35,450 nt of DNA from JAXGTD01 sp040775095 (lineage in GTDB: Bacteria > Pseudomonadota > Gammaproteobacteria > Chromatiales > Chromatiaceae), in NCBI GenBank assembly GCA_040775095.1, contig JAXGTD010000028.1, positions 1 through 35,450 on the forward strand, written 5' to 3'. Positions 9,017 to 20,106 of the stretch are shown here, piece after piece. The notes beneath the pieces were generated by a model, which had not been told where the DNA came from, made no database searches, and was given only the letters and a program-made list of their open reading frames with translations. Each line of letters starts with the position of its first letter. Position 1 is the stretch's first letter. The position numbers and the translations under genes are program-made.

Positions 9017-9044
9017 AGTATAAGGGCAATGCGTGATCTGGCAA
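9017..9044 (-). promoter_or_regulatory. Putative sigma-70 promoter of the sdhCDABE operon
   Basis: On the minus strand, TTGCCA (9044-9039) and TATACT (9022-9017) are spaced by 16 bases. This would start transcription near 9010 and leave a leader of about 160 bases before sdhC. No operator was recognised in the leader. Confidence 0.5.
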
Positions 9045-9111
9045 GCCTCGGCCGATGCGCCCGGTGCACGGTCCGCGCACGCGTGATTCCATGGCTTAAT
9101 CCTGCCGCCCG

Positions 9112-9139
9112 CCCAAGCAGCCGCGGGGGGCGGCTTGGG
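9112..9139. other. GC-rich hairpin in the sdhC/hydrolase spacer
   Basis: AGCCGC (9119-9124) pairs with GCGGCT (9130-9135) around a GGGGG loop, with CCCA/TGGG flanking outside. No gene ends here and no T run follows, so the role is unknown. It lies in the 629-bp gene-free spacer 8848-9476, which otherwise holds the sdh promoter and the dispersed repeat. Confidence 0.35.
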
Positions 9140-9225
9140 TCTGCTGGCGGGGGGTCTGGATCAACACCCGCGCCGAACCCATCCTATGCTTACACATGCC
9201 CGCGTCGAAGGAGAACAAAAACCAC

Positions 9226-9418
9226 GGCGATTAGCGTCGAAGCTCAGCCGGGGCCGCGCAGTAACCAGCCCTGGCCCTGGATTCCGATAGCCGAGCCGCA
9301 ATGACGAGCACGGAGGCAGCATTCGTGTCCCGTCGTCCCGGCAGAAAGCCGGGACCCCGTGCCATGGACAGTGGGAGACGGTCCAGCAGCGGAATCGCGC
9401 TAATCACCAAGGTCATCC
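9226..9418 (+). repeat. Dispersed ~190-bp repeat, copy 1
   Basis: This stretch is homologous to 32292-32482 on the opposite strand. Two blocks are well kept: the first 28 bases (with GATTAGCGTCGAA) and the 58-base block 9330-9387, where 54 of 58 bases match by eye; the sequence between them is diverged but alignable. The second block contains the hairpin TCCCGGC...GCCGGGA. It resembles the non-coding palindromic repeats scattered through many proteobacterial genomes. No open frame fits it. Confidence 0.75.
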
Positions 9419-9476
9419 CGGTTCTGCCTGGGATCACATCAGCCCGCGGACCAGCCGCCACCACCGGAGAATCACA

Positions 9477-10292
9477 ATGAAACCCTTGATGCTGCTCCTG
9501 CTCGCACCGTTCGTCCTGCTCTCCCCAATGCTCGCCGGGCCGGCTGGTGCCGAAGCGCCGGCACCCGAGTCGACCGCCGGACCGGATCTGGCCAAGGAGC
9601 AGCGCTGGCGCGACCAGATCGTCGATAGCCTCATGGACGGCGATGCGGTCGATCTGCAAGCCGGCGACCTGACCTTCCTCGGCCTCTATACGCCAGCCGA
9701 CGACCCCAGCGGCCGCGCGGCCATCGTCGTGCACGGCATCGGCGTGCACCCCAACTGGCCCCAGGTCGTCTATCCGTTGCGCACCGCTCTGCCGCGGCAG
9801 GGCTGGTCGACCCTGTCCATCCAGATGCCGGTGCTGCCCAACGAGGCAAGCGATGCCGACTACGCGCCGCTGATGGATGGGGTCGCGCCGCGCCTGGACG
9901 CCGCCATCGCCTACCTGCGCGAGCAGGGCGACGCGAAGGTCGTCATCATCGCGCACAGCCTGGGGGCAACCATGGTCGACGACTATCTGGCGGCTCACCC
10001 CGATGCCGTGGACGCCTACGTCGGCATCGGGATTTCGAGCACCGGCCCACAGGCCGGACGCGACAACGCCGCCCTGATCCGGTCCATCCGGGTGCCCATG
10101 CTCGACCTCTTCGGTCAGAACGATCTGGCGCCGGTCGTCTCCGGCGCACCCGCGCGTGCCGAGGCCGGCAGCGCCAATCCCGGTTACCACCAGGCCCAGG
10201 TACCTGGCGCCAACCACTTCTTCGACGGACAGGACGACGCGTTGGTGCAGTTGGTTGTCGACTGGCTGGACGCGACCGTGCCGGCACGCTGA
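9477..10292 (+). CDS. Secreted alpha/beta hydrolase, DUF3530-like
   Basis: A 271-residue protein with an N-terminal signal peptide (hydrophobic 3-20, Ala-Gly-Ala-Glu cleavage region near 25), so probably periplasmic. The alpha/beta-hydrolase features are VHGIGVHPNWP at 85-95 (oxyanion region), the nucleophile elbow AHSLGA with Ser161, an acid in LFGQND near 211-216 and His247 in GANHFF. The HGxGxHPxWP and GWSTLSIQMP pattern is that of the DUF3530 family, whose substrate is not established. Start ATG preceded by GGAG. It is first in a probable operon: nrdJ starts six bases after its stop. Confidence 0.82.
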   Translation: MKPLMLLLLAPFVLLSPMLAGPAGAEAPAPESTAGPDLAKEQRWRDQIVDSLMDGDAVDLQAGDLTFLGLYTPADDPSGRAAIVVHGIGVHPNWPQVVYPLRTALPRQGWSTLSIQMPVLPNEASDADYAPLMDGVAPRLDAAIAYLREQGDAKVVIIAHSLGATMVDDYLAAHPDAVDAYVGIGISSTGPQAGRDNAALIRSIRVPMLDLFGQNDLAPVVSGAPARAEAGSANPGYHQAQVPGANHFFDGQDDALVQLVVDWLDATVPAR

Positions 10293-10298
10293 GCACAA

Positions 10299-12173
10299 GT
10301 GCCCATCGACACCCCCCAAGCCTCGCCGGCGCACGGGCGAGAGTGCAGCGCGTGGCGGCCCTCGGCGCTGTCACGCCTGATCTGGCGCACCCGGTATCGG
10401 GCCGCGGGAGAGGCGGACATCGAGGCCACCTGGCGGCGTGTCGCCAGCGCCCTGGCCAGGGCCGAGCCGGCGGACGTCCGCCACTGGGAGCAGCGCTTCT
10501 ACGAGGCCCTCGACGGTTTCCGCTTCCTGCCCGCAGGACGGGTGCTGGCCGGCGCCGGGATCGAGCGGGAGCTGACGCTGTTTAAGTGCTTCGTCATGGG
10601 GCCAATTCCAAACGATGTCGGCGGCGTCTTCGATGCATTGCGCGAGGGTGCCGTAACCCTCCAGCACGGCGGCGGCATCGGCTGCGACTTCTCCACCCTG
10701 CGGCCGGCGCTCCTGCGCGACCCGCACACCCCGGGCGGCGCACCCGGTGCGTTGTCCTTCCTGCATCTGTGGGACAGCATGTGCGCGACATGGCTGTCGC
10801 GCTCGACGCGACGCGGTGCGATGATGGGCACGCTACGCTGTGACCATCCGGACATCCTCGCGTTTATCGACGCCAAGCGCCGGCGCGGCGAGCTGCGCAA
10901 CTTCAACCTCTCCGTGCTGGTGAGCGACGCGCTGATGGCGGCACTGGATGCCGATGCCCCCTGGCCACTGGTGTTCCCGGTGGAACGACTCGCCGAGGCC
11001 GATCGCAAGCGATTCCCACGCCGCCTGATGCGCCCATGGCCCGGCCAGACGGGCCAGGTACCCTGCGCGGTGATCCGCGAGCTCTCGGCCCGCCAACTCT
11101 GGGAGACCATCATGCGGGCCAACTTCGATACCGCGGAGCCGGGCGTGCTGTTCATCGATCGCATGGACACGGACAACAACCTCGGCTACCGGGAGCGCAT
11201 CGCGGCCAGCAACCCCTGCGGCGAAGTGCCCCTGCCCTATTATGGTGCCTGCAATCTGGGCTCCCTGAACCTGCCGGCCTTCGTGCGCGATCCGTTCACC
11301 GGCCGCGCACGGCTGGACATGCAGGCCCTGTCCGAGACAACGGCGACCGCCGTCCGGATGCTCGACGACGTGATCGACGTGTCGCGTTTTCCGCTGCCGG
11401 CCCAGGCCGCGCAGGCGCACGGCAGCCGCCGCATCGGGCTCGGCATCACCGGGCTGGCCGACGCGCTGATCCTGCTTGGGCTGCGCTACGACTGTCCCGC
11501 CGGGCGTATGCAGGCCGCCAACGCGATGCAGGCCCTCTGCCAGAGCGCCTATCGGGCCTCCATCGATCTGGCCGCGCAGAAGGGGCCGTTTCCCTTTCTG
11601 GAGCGCGACGCCCTGCTCGCGCGGCCCTTCGTCAGCCGCCTGCCGCCGGACATCCGCGTCGGCATCCGTCGTCACGGTCTGCGCAACTCCCACCTCACCG
11701 CCATCGCCCCCGCGGGCACCATCAGTCTGCTGGCCGACAACCTCTCCAGCGGCGTCGAGCCGGTCTTCGCGCGGCAACAGCGGCGGGCGTTGCGTGGCCA
11801 GGACGGCCGGGTCCATTGGCATCGTCTCGATGACCCGGCGGTGCGGCGCTGGCAGGAACAGCACCCGGGCGAGGACGGACCGCCGGCCTTTGTCGCGGCC
11901 GATGAGATCGCCCCGGATGACCATCTCGCCATGCAGGCCGTGGTTCAGAACTACGTGGACAATGCCGTCTCCAAGACCATCAATGTCCCCGCACAGATCC
12001 CGTTCGACGCATTCGAGCACATCTATCGCCAGGCCTATCGCCTCGGGCTGAAGGGCTGTACGACATTTCGGCCCAATCCCGTTCGAGGCGCGGTGCTGGC
12101 GCGCCCCGGGGATCGGCGCGCGGGCGCGCAACCCGCTGCCCGTTGCTGCGACGCGCAACGCGGGGGCGACTGA
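10299..12173 (+). CDS. nrdJ: Adenosylcobalamin-dependent (class II) ribonucleotide reductase
   Basis: Reduces ribonucleotides to deoxyribonucleotides using a B12-derived radical, independently of oxygen. The 624-residue product has the active-site NPCGE at 305-309 with thiyl Cys307, the reducible cysteine pair Cys97 and Cys318, QHGGGIGCDFSTLRP and the RRGAMMGTL and NAVSKTINVP motifs shared by class II enzymes. A Cys616-Cys617 pair in the C-terminal tail is the likely shuttle to the external reductant. There is no N-terminal ATP-cone, so it is the short form. The start is GTG at 10299; no ATG is available nearby and the ribosome binding site is weak, so coupling to the upstream hydrolase is likely. 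The stop overlaps the next ATG by one base. No cobalamin riboswitch was seen. Confidence 0.93.
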   Translation: MPIDTPQASPAHGRECSAWRPSALSRLIWRTRYRAAGEADIEATWRRVASALARAEPADVRHWEQRFYEALDGFRFLPAGRVLAGAGIERELTLFKCFVMGPIPNDVGGVFDALREGAVTLQHGGGIGCDFSTLRPALLRDPHTPGGAPGALSFLHLWDSMCATWLSRSTRRGAMMGTLRCDHPDILAFIDAKRRRGELRNFNLSVLVSDALMAALDADAPWPLVFPVERLAEADRKRFPRRLMRPWPGQTGQVPCAVIRELSARQLWETIMRANFDTAEPGVLFIDRMDTDNNLGYRERIAASNPCGEVPLPYYGACNLGSLNLPAFVRDPFTGRARLDMQALSETTATAVRMLDDVIDVSRFPLPAQAAQAHGSRRIGLGITGLADALILLGLRYDCPAGRMQAANAMQALCQSAYRASIDLAAQKGPFPFLERDALLARPFVSRLPPDIRVGIRRHGLRNSHLTAIAPAGTISLLADNLSSGVEPVFARQQRRALRGQDGRVHWHRLDDPAVRRWQEQHPGEDGPPAFVAADEIAPDDHLAMQAVVQNYVDNAVSKTINVPAQIPFDAFEHIYRQAYRLGLKGCTTFRPNPVRGAVLARPGDRRAGAQPAARCCDAQRGGD

Positions 12174-13102
12174 TGACCACACCGACCCGTAACCGCGTGT
12201 CCCTGGTGCTCGGCAGCGGCGGCGCGCGGGGGCTGGCGCACATCGGCATCATCGAATGGCTCGAGGAGCAGGGTTATCGGATCGAGTCCATCGTCGGCTG
12301 CTCGATCGGCTCCCTGGTCGGCGGAATCCACGCGGCCGGCGAGTTGGCCAGCTACCGCGACTGGGTCTGTGCGCTGCGCCGCACCGACGTGCTGCGCTTC
12401 CTTGACCTGGCGTTCCGGCCCGGCGGCCTGATCAAAGGCGACCGCATCATCGACACCCTGCGGCGCATCGTCGGCGAGCACGCCATCGAGGACCTGCCGA
12501 TCGCCTATACCGCGGTGGCCACGGATATCGACCGCCAGCGTGAGGTCTGGATCTCCAAGGGCCCGCTGTTCGATGCGGTGCGCGCATCCATCGCGGTCCC
12601 AACGGTGTTCACGCCCCACGAATACCTGGGCATGACCCTACTCGATGGCGGCCTGCTCAATCCCGTGCCGATCGCGCCAACCTTCCGGGACTTCACCGAC
12701 CTGACCATCGCCGTGGACCTCAATGCGCCACCGGCACCACGGCCCGCGCCACAAAAGGCCCCGCCCCCGGAACCGACGCCCCAGCGCGATGACGACATCC
12801 GATCGCGCATCCTGCAGTTCCTGGACAGCATCGGTGACAACCTCAGGGCCAATGGCGAGGACGAGGATGACGAGCTGGGGCTGTTCGAGCTGGTCAGTCG
12901 CTCCTTCGAGACCATGCAGAACAGCATCTCCGCGCTGAAGCTGGCCGCCTATGCGCCCGACGTCCTCATCAACGTGCCACGTGACACCTGCAGTGCCCAT
13001 GAGTTTCACCGGGCGCGCGAGCTCATTACCATCGGCCGGCGCCTGGCGGCCGAGGCCATGGCGGCCCCGCGTCGCACCAGGGGCCCGAGCGGCCGGGCAT
13101 AG
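12173..13102 (+). CDS. Patatin-like phospholipase, RssA type
   Basis: A 309-residue predicted serine hydrolase with the patatin Ser-Asp dyad: oxyanion loop GSGGARG at 14-20, GCSIGS at 42-47 with nucleophile Ser44, and LDGG with Asp158. The first 160 residues are the catalytic fold. A Pro-rich then acidic stretch (about 185-230) and a tail follow. No signal peptide, so cytoplasmic or peripheral to the membrane. The ATG shares one base with the nrdJ stop (TGATG), implying coupling. The substrate is unknown; family members act as lipid acyl hydrolases. Confidence 0.88.
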   Translation: MTTPTRNRVSLVLGSGGARGLAHIGIIEWLEEQGYRIESIVGCSIGSLVGGIHAAGELASYRDWVCALRRTDVLRFLDLAFRPGGLIKGDRIIDTLRRIVGEHAIEDLPIAYTAVATDIDRQREVWISKGPLFDAVRASIAVPTVFTPHEYLGMTLLDGGLLNPVPIAPTFRDFTDLTIAVDLNAPPAPRPAPQKAPPPEPTPQRDDDIRSRILQFLDSIGDNLRANGEDEDDELGLFELVSRSFETMQNSISALKLAAYAPDVLINVPRDTCSAHEFHRARELITIGRRLAAEAMAAPRRTRGPSGRA

Positions 13103-13118
13103 CACCGGACATGCCGCG

Positions 13119-13140
13119 ACCGGCGCGCATCGGCGCCGGT
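13119..13140. terminator. Stem-loop after the patatin gene
   Basis: ACCGGCGC (13119-13126) and GCGCCGGT (13133-13140) form an 8-bp perfect stem with a 6-base loop, 17 bases after the stop codon. No T run follows, so intrinsic termination is uncertain. Confidence 0.4.
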
Positions 13141-13216
13141 AGAGCGCCTCGTTCGTCCCAAGCCGTCGGGGCCGAGGCTCGGCCATCGCGCCGCGGCCCA
13201 GATGGGGCCACGCAAT

Positions 13217-13407
13217 GGGGTCCGACCCCGGCATATCCCCAAGTTATCGGTCCGAAAGACGGGGGGTTACCGCCTTTGTCATGGCCAGGTCTGCCGCTCA
13301 CATCCGCCGCGCTGCCGCCCTCCGTCGGCTATGCAGAAGCGCTTTGGCTACCCGCACACCGCCCCGAGGCGGCTGTGAATTTGTGGGGATACCTCAGAGT
13401 CCGCCCC
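13217..13407. repeat. Imperfect inverted repeat, MITE-like
   Basis: Arms of about 29 bases (13217-13245 and 13379-13407) are imperfect inverted copies. Each holds a GGGGTCCGAC-like segment followed by TATCCCCA (13234-13241, inverted at 13384-13391). They enclose about 130 bases without a gene. This occupies most of the 454-bp spacer between the patatin gene and ppc. It could be a small non-autonomous element or chance similarity. Confidence 0.35.
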
Positions 13408-13466
13408 CTTTGCCAGGGCCGGGTCGATGCCGATACCGGTGAGCACGGGTCCGCCCCAACAGTACT

Positions 13467-13495
13467 TTCCACGACGAAGAGGTCCGGGTTAGACT
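13467..13495 (+). promoter_or_regulatory. Putative ppc promoter
   Basis: TTCCAC (13467-13472) and TAGACT (13490-13495) are 17 bases apart, about 60 bases before the ppc start. The boxes match consensus only moderately. Confidence 0.35.
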
Positions 13496-13556
13496 CGGAC
13501 GCGCGTTTCCCATCCCCTCCCCGGCCGCCCACGGCCCAGGCAGCAGACCTTATCCC

Positions 13557-16346
13557 ATGACTGATCCCCAGGCGGCGAACGGCCCCGAGCGCGACATCCA
13601 ACTCTTTGCAAACCTGCTTGGGGAGGTGCTTCGAGAGCACAGCCGCAAACGGGTGCTGGTGGTCGTGGAGCGTCTGCGCGACGGCTTTCTCGCGCTGCGC
13701 GAGCAGGACGACCCGAAACTGCGCGGCAAGCTCATGAAGCGCATCGACGGGCTCGACCCGCAGACCCTCTCCGAGGTCATCCGCGCCTACACGATCTATT
13801 TCAGCCTGTCCAACATCGCCGAGGAGGTGAGCGCGTTCCTGGCCCGGCGGGGCATGGTCAGTGCCGGCGGACGCCTGTGGCTGGGCTCGTTTGATGACAC
13901 CCTGCGCCAGTTCGGCGCCGACGCCGTCGGGCCCCAGCAGATCCAGGCACTGCTCGATCGCCTCTCCTATCTGCCCGTGTTCACGGCGCACCCGACCGAG
14001 GCCAAACGCCGGACCATTCTCGAGACCCAACGCCGGATCTTCCTGCTGACGCTGGACCTGCACCGTCACAAGCTCAATGAGGAGGAGCAGCAGGACCGTC
14101 TGGGTGAGCTGCTCAGCGAGATTCAGATCCTGTGGAAGACCGACGAGGTGCGCGTGCACAAACCACAGGTCACCGACGAGGTGCGCCACGGGCTTTACTT
14201 CTTCCGTGAGTCGCTGTTCGCGACGCTGCCCAGTGTCTATCGCAACCTCGAGCGCGCCGTGCGCCGCGTCTACGGTAGCGACAGCGGTATCCGGGTTCCA
14301 AGCTTCATCGGCTTCGGATCCTGGATCGGCGGCGACCGCGATGGCAACCCCTTCGTTCGCCCCGAGACCACCGAGCTTGCGGTGCGCATGCACTGCGAGA
14401 TGGTGCTTTGTGAGTACATCACCCGGATCCAGCGGCTCGGATGCATTCTGAGTCACTCCAGCGCGCTGTGCGATCCCTGTCCCAAATTCCTCGACAGCCT
14501 GGATGCCGACGAGGACTACTGGCTCGACACCATGGGCCAGAATCAGCGCCGATACGTGCACGAGCCCTATCGGCGCAAGCTCGCGATCATCCGCCACCGT
14601 CTGGGTGCCAATCTGGAACGGGTGCGTGCCCGCATCGATGGCGGCGAGGCCGATCGGCCGCAAGGCTACGCCGACGAGCAGGAATTGCTCGCCGACCTCT
14701 ATCTGATCCGCGACTCCCTGATCGGCCATGGTGACGCGAACGCGGCGGACGGTCCGTTGAAGGACCTGATCCGGCTCGTGGAGAGTTTCGGCTTCCACCT
14801 GATGCAGCTTGACATCCGTCAGGAGTCGGGCCGGCACACCCAGGCGGTGATCGAGCTGTTCGCCCGCCAGGCCGGTGCGCCACTCTACGAGGCATTCAGC
14901 GAGGAGCAAAAGCTGATCGCGCTGGCGGAGGCGATCAGCCACCCGCACCCGTTCCACGTCGACAAGGGCACCCTGACGTCGGAGACGCGCGAGACCCTCG
15001 AGGTGTTCGAAGTCTTCGCGCGCATGCGCGCCGAGGTCAGCGAGCAGGCGTTCGGCGCCTATGTGATCTCCATGACCCACAGCGCCACCCACGTGATGGA
15101 GGCGATGCTGCTGGCGCGGCTGGCCGGGCTCGCCGGGAAGACCCCGCAGGGTTGGTTCTGCAACCTCCGCATCTCCCCGCTGTTCGAGACGATCGAAGAC
15201 CTCGACCACATCGATCAGGTCATGTCGACCCTGTTCGATAATCCCACCTACAGCGCACTCCTGAAGGCATCGGGGAATCTCCAGGAGGTCATGCTCGGGT
15301 ATTCGGATTCGTGCAAGGATGGTGGCATCCTGTCGTCGGCATGGAATCTCTACGAGGCCCAGGAAAAGGTCATCGCACTGGCCAACAAACAGGGCGTGAC
15401 CTGCCGGCTCTTCCACGGCCGCGGCGGCACCATCGGCCGCGGCGGCGGACCGACCCACGAGGCGATCCTGGCGCAGCCCCCCAACACCGTGCACGGGCAG
15501 ATCAAGTTCACGGAACAGGGCGAGATGCTGGCCTACCGCTATGCCAATCCCGAAACGGCGCTCTACGAGCTCACCATGGGCATCAGCGGCCTGATCAAGG
15601 CCAGCCGCTGCCTCATCGAGCCACCGCCGGAGCCACGCAAGGACTACCTCGGCGTCATGTCCGAGCTGGCCGCCTACGGCGAGGAGACCTACCGCGCGCT
15701 GATCGACAACACCCCGGGGTTCCTCGACTACTTCTACGAGGTCACGCCCCTGGACGCCATCGCGTTGCTCAACATCGGCTCACGCCCATCGCACCGGAAG
15801 AAGGCGGACCGCTCCCTGGCATCCATCCGCGCCATCCCCTGGGTTTTCGGTTGGGCCCAGTCCCGCCACACGCTGCCGGCCTGGTACGGCATCGGCAGCG
15901 CCATCGAGCGCTGGCGGCACGGCGATCTGGAGCGCCTGGCGAAGCTGCAGCGCATGTATAAGGAGTGGCCATTCTTTCGCGCGATCCTCAGCAACACGCA
16001 GATGTCTCTGTTCAAGGCCGAGATGCATATCGCGCATGAATACCTGCGCCTGGCCCAGGATCAGAACCGCGCCGAGGGCATCTACGGCATCATCGACGCG
16101 GAGTATCAGCGCACCGTCACACAGGTGCTGAACATCGCCGGACTGCACGGTCTGATCGAGGAGACGCCAGAGCTGCAGCGCTCGCTGGCGCGACGCAACA
16201 CCTTTCTGGACCCATTGAATCACGTCCAGATCGCGCTGTTGGAGCGCTACCGCGGCGAAGACACCCAGGAAGAGCGCGAGCAGTGGCTCGACCCACTGCT
16301 GCGTTCGATCAACGCCATCGCGGCGGGGATGCGCAACACGGGGTGA
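13557..16346 (+). CDS. ppc: Phosphoenolpyruvate carboxylase
   Basis: Carboxylates phosphoenolpyruvate to oxaloacetate, replenishing the TCA cycle that the sdh and icd products serve. The 929-residue length fits the family (E. coli 883). Catalytic motifs are FTAHPTEAKRRT near 141-152 with the essential His, IGGDRDGNPFV, GYSDSCKDGG near 580-589 with the catalytic Lys, and HGRGGTIGRGGGP near 619-631; the product ends in the conserved RNTG. The phosphate-site segment has SDSCKD where the E. coli enzyme has SDSNKD, as I recall it. ATG at 13557 is the natural start, though no strong ribosome binding site precedes it. It converges with the DUF1244 gene. Confidence 0.96.
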   Translation: MTDPQAANGPERDIQLFANLLGEVLREHSRKRVLVVVERLRDGFLALREQDDPKLRGKLMKRIDGLDPQTLSEVIRAYTIYFSLSNIAEEVSAFLARRGMVSAGGRLWLGSFDDTLRQFGADAVGPQQIQALLDRLSYLPVFTAHPTEAKRRTILETQRRIFLLTLDLHRHKLNEEEQQDRLGELLSEIQILWKTDEVRVHKPQVTDEVRHGLYFFRESLFATLPSVYRNLERAVRRVYGSDSGIRVPSFIGFGSWIGGDRDGNPFVRPETTELAVRMHCEMVLCEYITRIQRLGCILSHSSALCDPCPKFLDSLDADEDYWLDTMGQNQRRYVHEPYRRKLAIIRHRLGANLERVRARIDGGEADRPQGYADEQELLADLYLIRDSLIGHGDANAADGPLKDLIRLVESFGFHLMQLDIRQESGRHTQAVIELFARQAGAPLYEAFSEEQKLIALAEAISHPHPFHVDKGTLTSETRETLEVFEVFARMRAEVSEQAFGAYVISMTHSATHVMEAMLLARLAGLAGKTPQGWFCNLRISPLFETIEDLDHIDQVMSTLFDNPTYSALLKASGNLQEVMLGYSDSCKDGGILSSAWNLYEAQEKVIALANKQGVTCRLFHGRGGTIGRGGGPTHEAILAQPPNTVHGQIKFTEQGEMLAYRYANPETALYELTMGISGLIKASRCLIEPPPEPRKDYLGVMSELAAYGEETYRALIDNTPGFLDYFYEVTPLDAIALLNIGSRPSHRKKADRSLASIRAIPWVFGWAQSRHTLPAWYGIGSAIERWRHGDLERLAKLQRMYKEWPFFRAILSNTQMSLFKAEMHIAHEYLRLAQDQNRAEGIYGIIDAEYQRTVTQVLNIAGLHGLIEETPELQRSLARRNTFLDPLNHVQIALLERYRGEDTQEEREQWLDPLLRSINAIAAGMRNTG

Positions 16347-16353
16347 CCGCCAT

Positions 16354-16370
16354 CGGCCGGCGCCCGGCCG
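16354..16370. terminator. Short hairpin between convergent ppc and DUF1244 gene
   Basis: CGGCCG (16354-16359) and its copy at 16365-16370 pair with a 5-base loop in the 31-bp gap between the two stop codons. It is GC-only and lacks a T run, so the assignment rests on position. Confidence 0.3.
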
Positions 16371-16377
16371 CGGGCGT

Positions 16378-16707
16378 CTAGCCTCCAGGCTTGGAATGCC
16401 CACTGACGAAGGCGTGCAGCGGCGTCGTTTCGGCGAACCGGCGCAGTTGCTCCGCGCTGGCCTCGGTCTGGTAGGCCGCCTTCCATTCCGGATACGGCAT
16501 GCCGTAGATCGCCTCGCGGGCCTGCTCGTCGGACAGGTCCAGGCCTCGTTCGTTGGCGGCGGCCAGATACCACTTGGACAGGCAGTTGCGGCAGAAGCCG
16601 GCCAGGTTCATCAGATCGATGTTCTGAACGTCGGTACGCCGCTGCAGATGCGCGACCAGGCCGCGGAACGCGGCGGCCTCGATCTCGGTTCGGATCCTGT
16701 CGTCCAT
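16378..16707 (-). CDS. DUF1244 family protein
   Basis: A 109-residue soluble protein. Residues 1-70 match the DUF1244 pattern: an N-terminal helix FRGLVAHLQRRTDVQNIDLM, then NLAGFCRNCLSKWY with a CxxC, and the MPYPEWKAAYQ segment. Function is unknown in the family. The ATG at 16707 has GGGAG upstream and gives the family N-terminus; a longer frame adds 38 Arg/Gly-rich residues without merit. It diverges from uvrA with a 136-bp spacer and converges with ppc. Confidence 0.85.
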   Translation of the reverse strand: MDDRIRTEIEAAAFRGLVAHLQRRTDVQNIDLMNLAGFCRNCLSKWYLAAANERGLDLSDEQAREAIYGMPYPEWKAAYQTEASAEQLRRFAETTPLHAFVSGHSKPGG

Positions 16708-16843
16708 ACTCTGCTCCCAGGCTGATCGGGTTCTGATACCGTGTCGGGCATCGCCGGGACAGGTTGCGCCAGCCCCGGCAGACCCAACACCATGTCGGCT
16801 TGCCCACCTCGGGCAGACCAAGTAACAAGCCTACCAGAGCACC

Positions 16844-19684
<2,841 letters not shown>

Positions 19685-19739
19685 GCAGGCGACGACCGCG
19701 CACCGCGTCATCGAGGTCGCCGGCACGCTCCACCCGGAG

Positions 19740-19758
19740 CCTTCCGGCCATCAGAAGG
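19740..19758. promoter_or_regulatory. MerR-like dyad upstream of copZ-copA
   Basis: CCTTC (19740-19744) and GAAGG (19754-19758) form a 19-bp interrupted dyad about 140 bases before copZ. CueR-type copper sensors bind dyads of this shape between widely spaced -35 and -10 boxes. Convincing promoter boxes were not found, and no cueR gene is present in the window. Confidence 0.25.
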
Positions 19759-19899
19759 TCGGACGTTGTATCCGGGAAAATCCGCCCCGAGCTTTGGCTC
19801 AATCCCGGTAACCACGCGCCGGCGCGGCCAAGGCCAGCTCAAGGGCCAGATCGAGGGCCGGCGTCAGACGAGCCGGTTTTTCTGCGACAGGAGAACGAG

Positions 19900-20106
19900 A
19901 TGACGATCGAGCTCGATATTCAGGGCATGAGCTGCCAACACTGTGTCAAGGCGGTCACCGAGGCGCTGACGGCGGTGGCCGGGGTCACCGCCGTGCGCGA
20001 GGTCAATCTGGAGCAGGGCCTGGCCCGCGTCGAGGGTAGCGCGACACCCGAGGCATTGGTGGCCGCGATCCGGGAGGCCGGCTACCAGGCCACACCCCGC
20101 CGATGA
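19900..20106 (+). CDS. copZ: CopZ-type heavy-metal-associated domain protein
   Basis: A 68-residue single HMA domain, the size of cytoplasmic copper chaperones. The metal motif GMSCQHC at 8-14 supplies two Cys. It presumably hands Cu(I) to CopA, encoded next. The ATG at 19900 has AGGAG seven bases upstream. Its stop overlaps the copA start (ATGA), so the two are coupled. Mercury or other soft-metal binding is possible from the motif alone, but the neighbour argues for copper. Confidence 0.9.
   Translation: MTIELDIQGMSCQHCVKAVTEALTAVAGVTAVREVNLEQGLARVEGSATPEALVAAIREAGYQATPRR

Noticed and set aside
9419..9476. Cobalamin riboswitch ahead of the nrdJ operon
   Set aside because: The leader is short and holds no B12-box-like sequence.
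12144..12173. Adjacent C-terminal cysteines of NrdJ as an anomaly
   Set aside because: A Cys pair in the C-terminal tail is expected for ribonucleotide reductases and fits the short class II enzymes, so it is not unusual.
13329..15494. A 721-codon open frame on the minus strand
   Set aside because: Antisense to ppc, whose catalytic motifs are all present; the frame is a codon-bias shadow rich in His, Gly and Arg.
16708..16843. LexA box for uvrA
   Set aside because: No CTGT-N8-ACAG is present in the spacer, so SOS control was not claimed.
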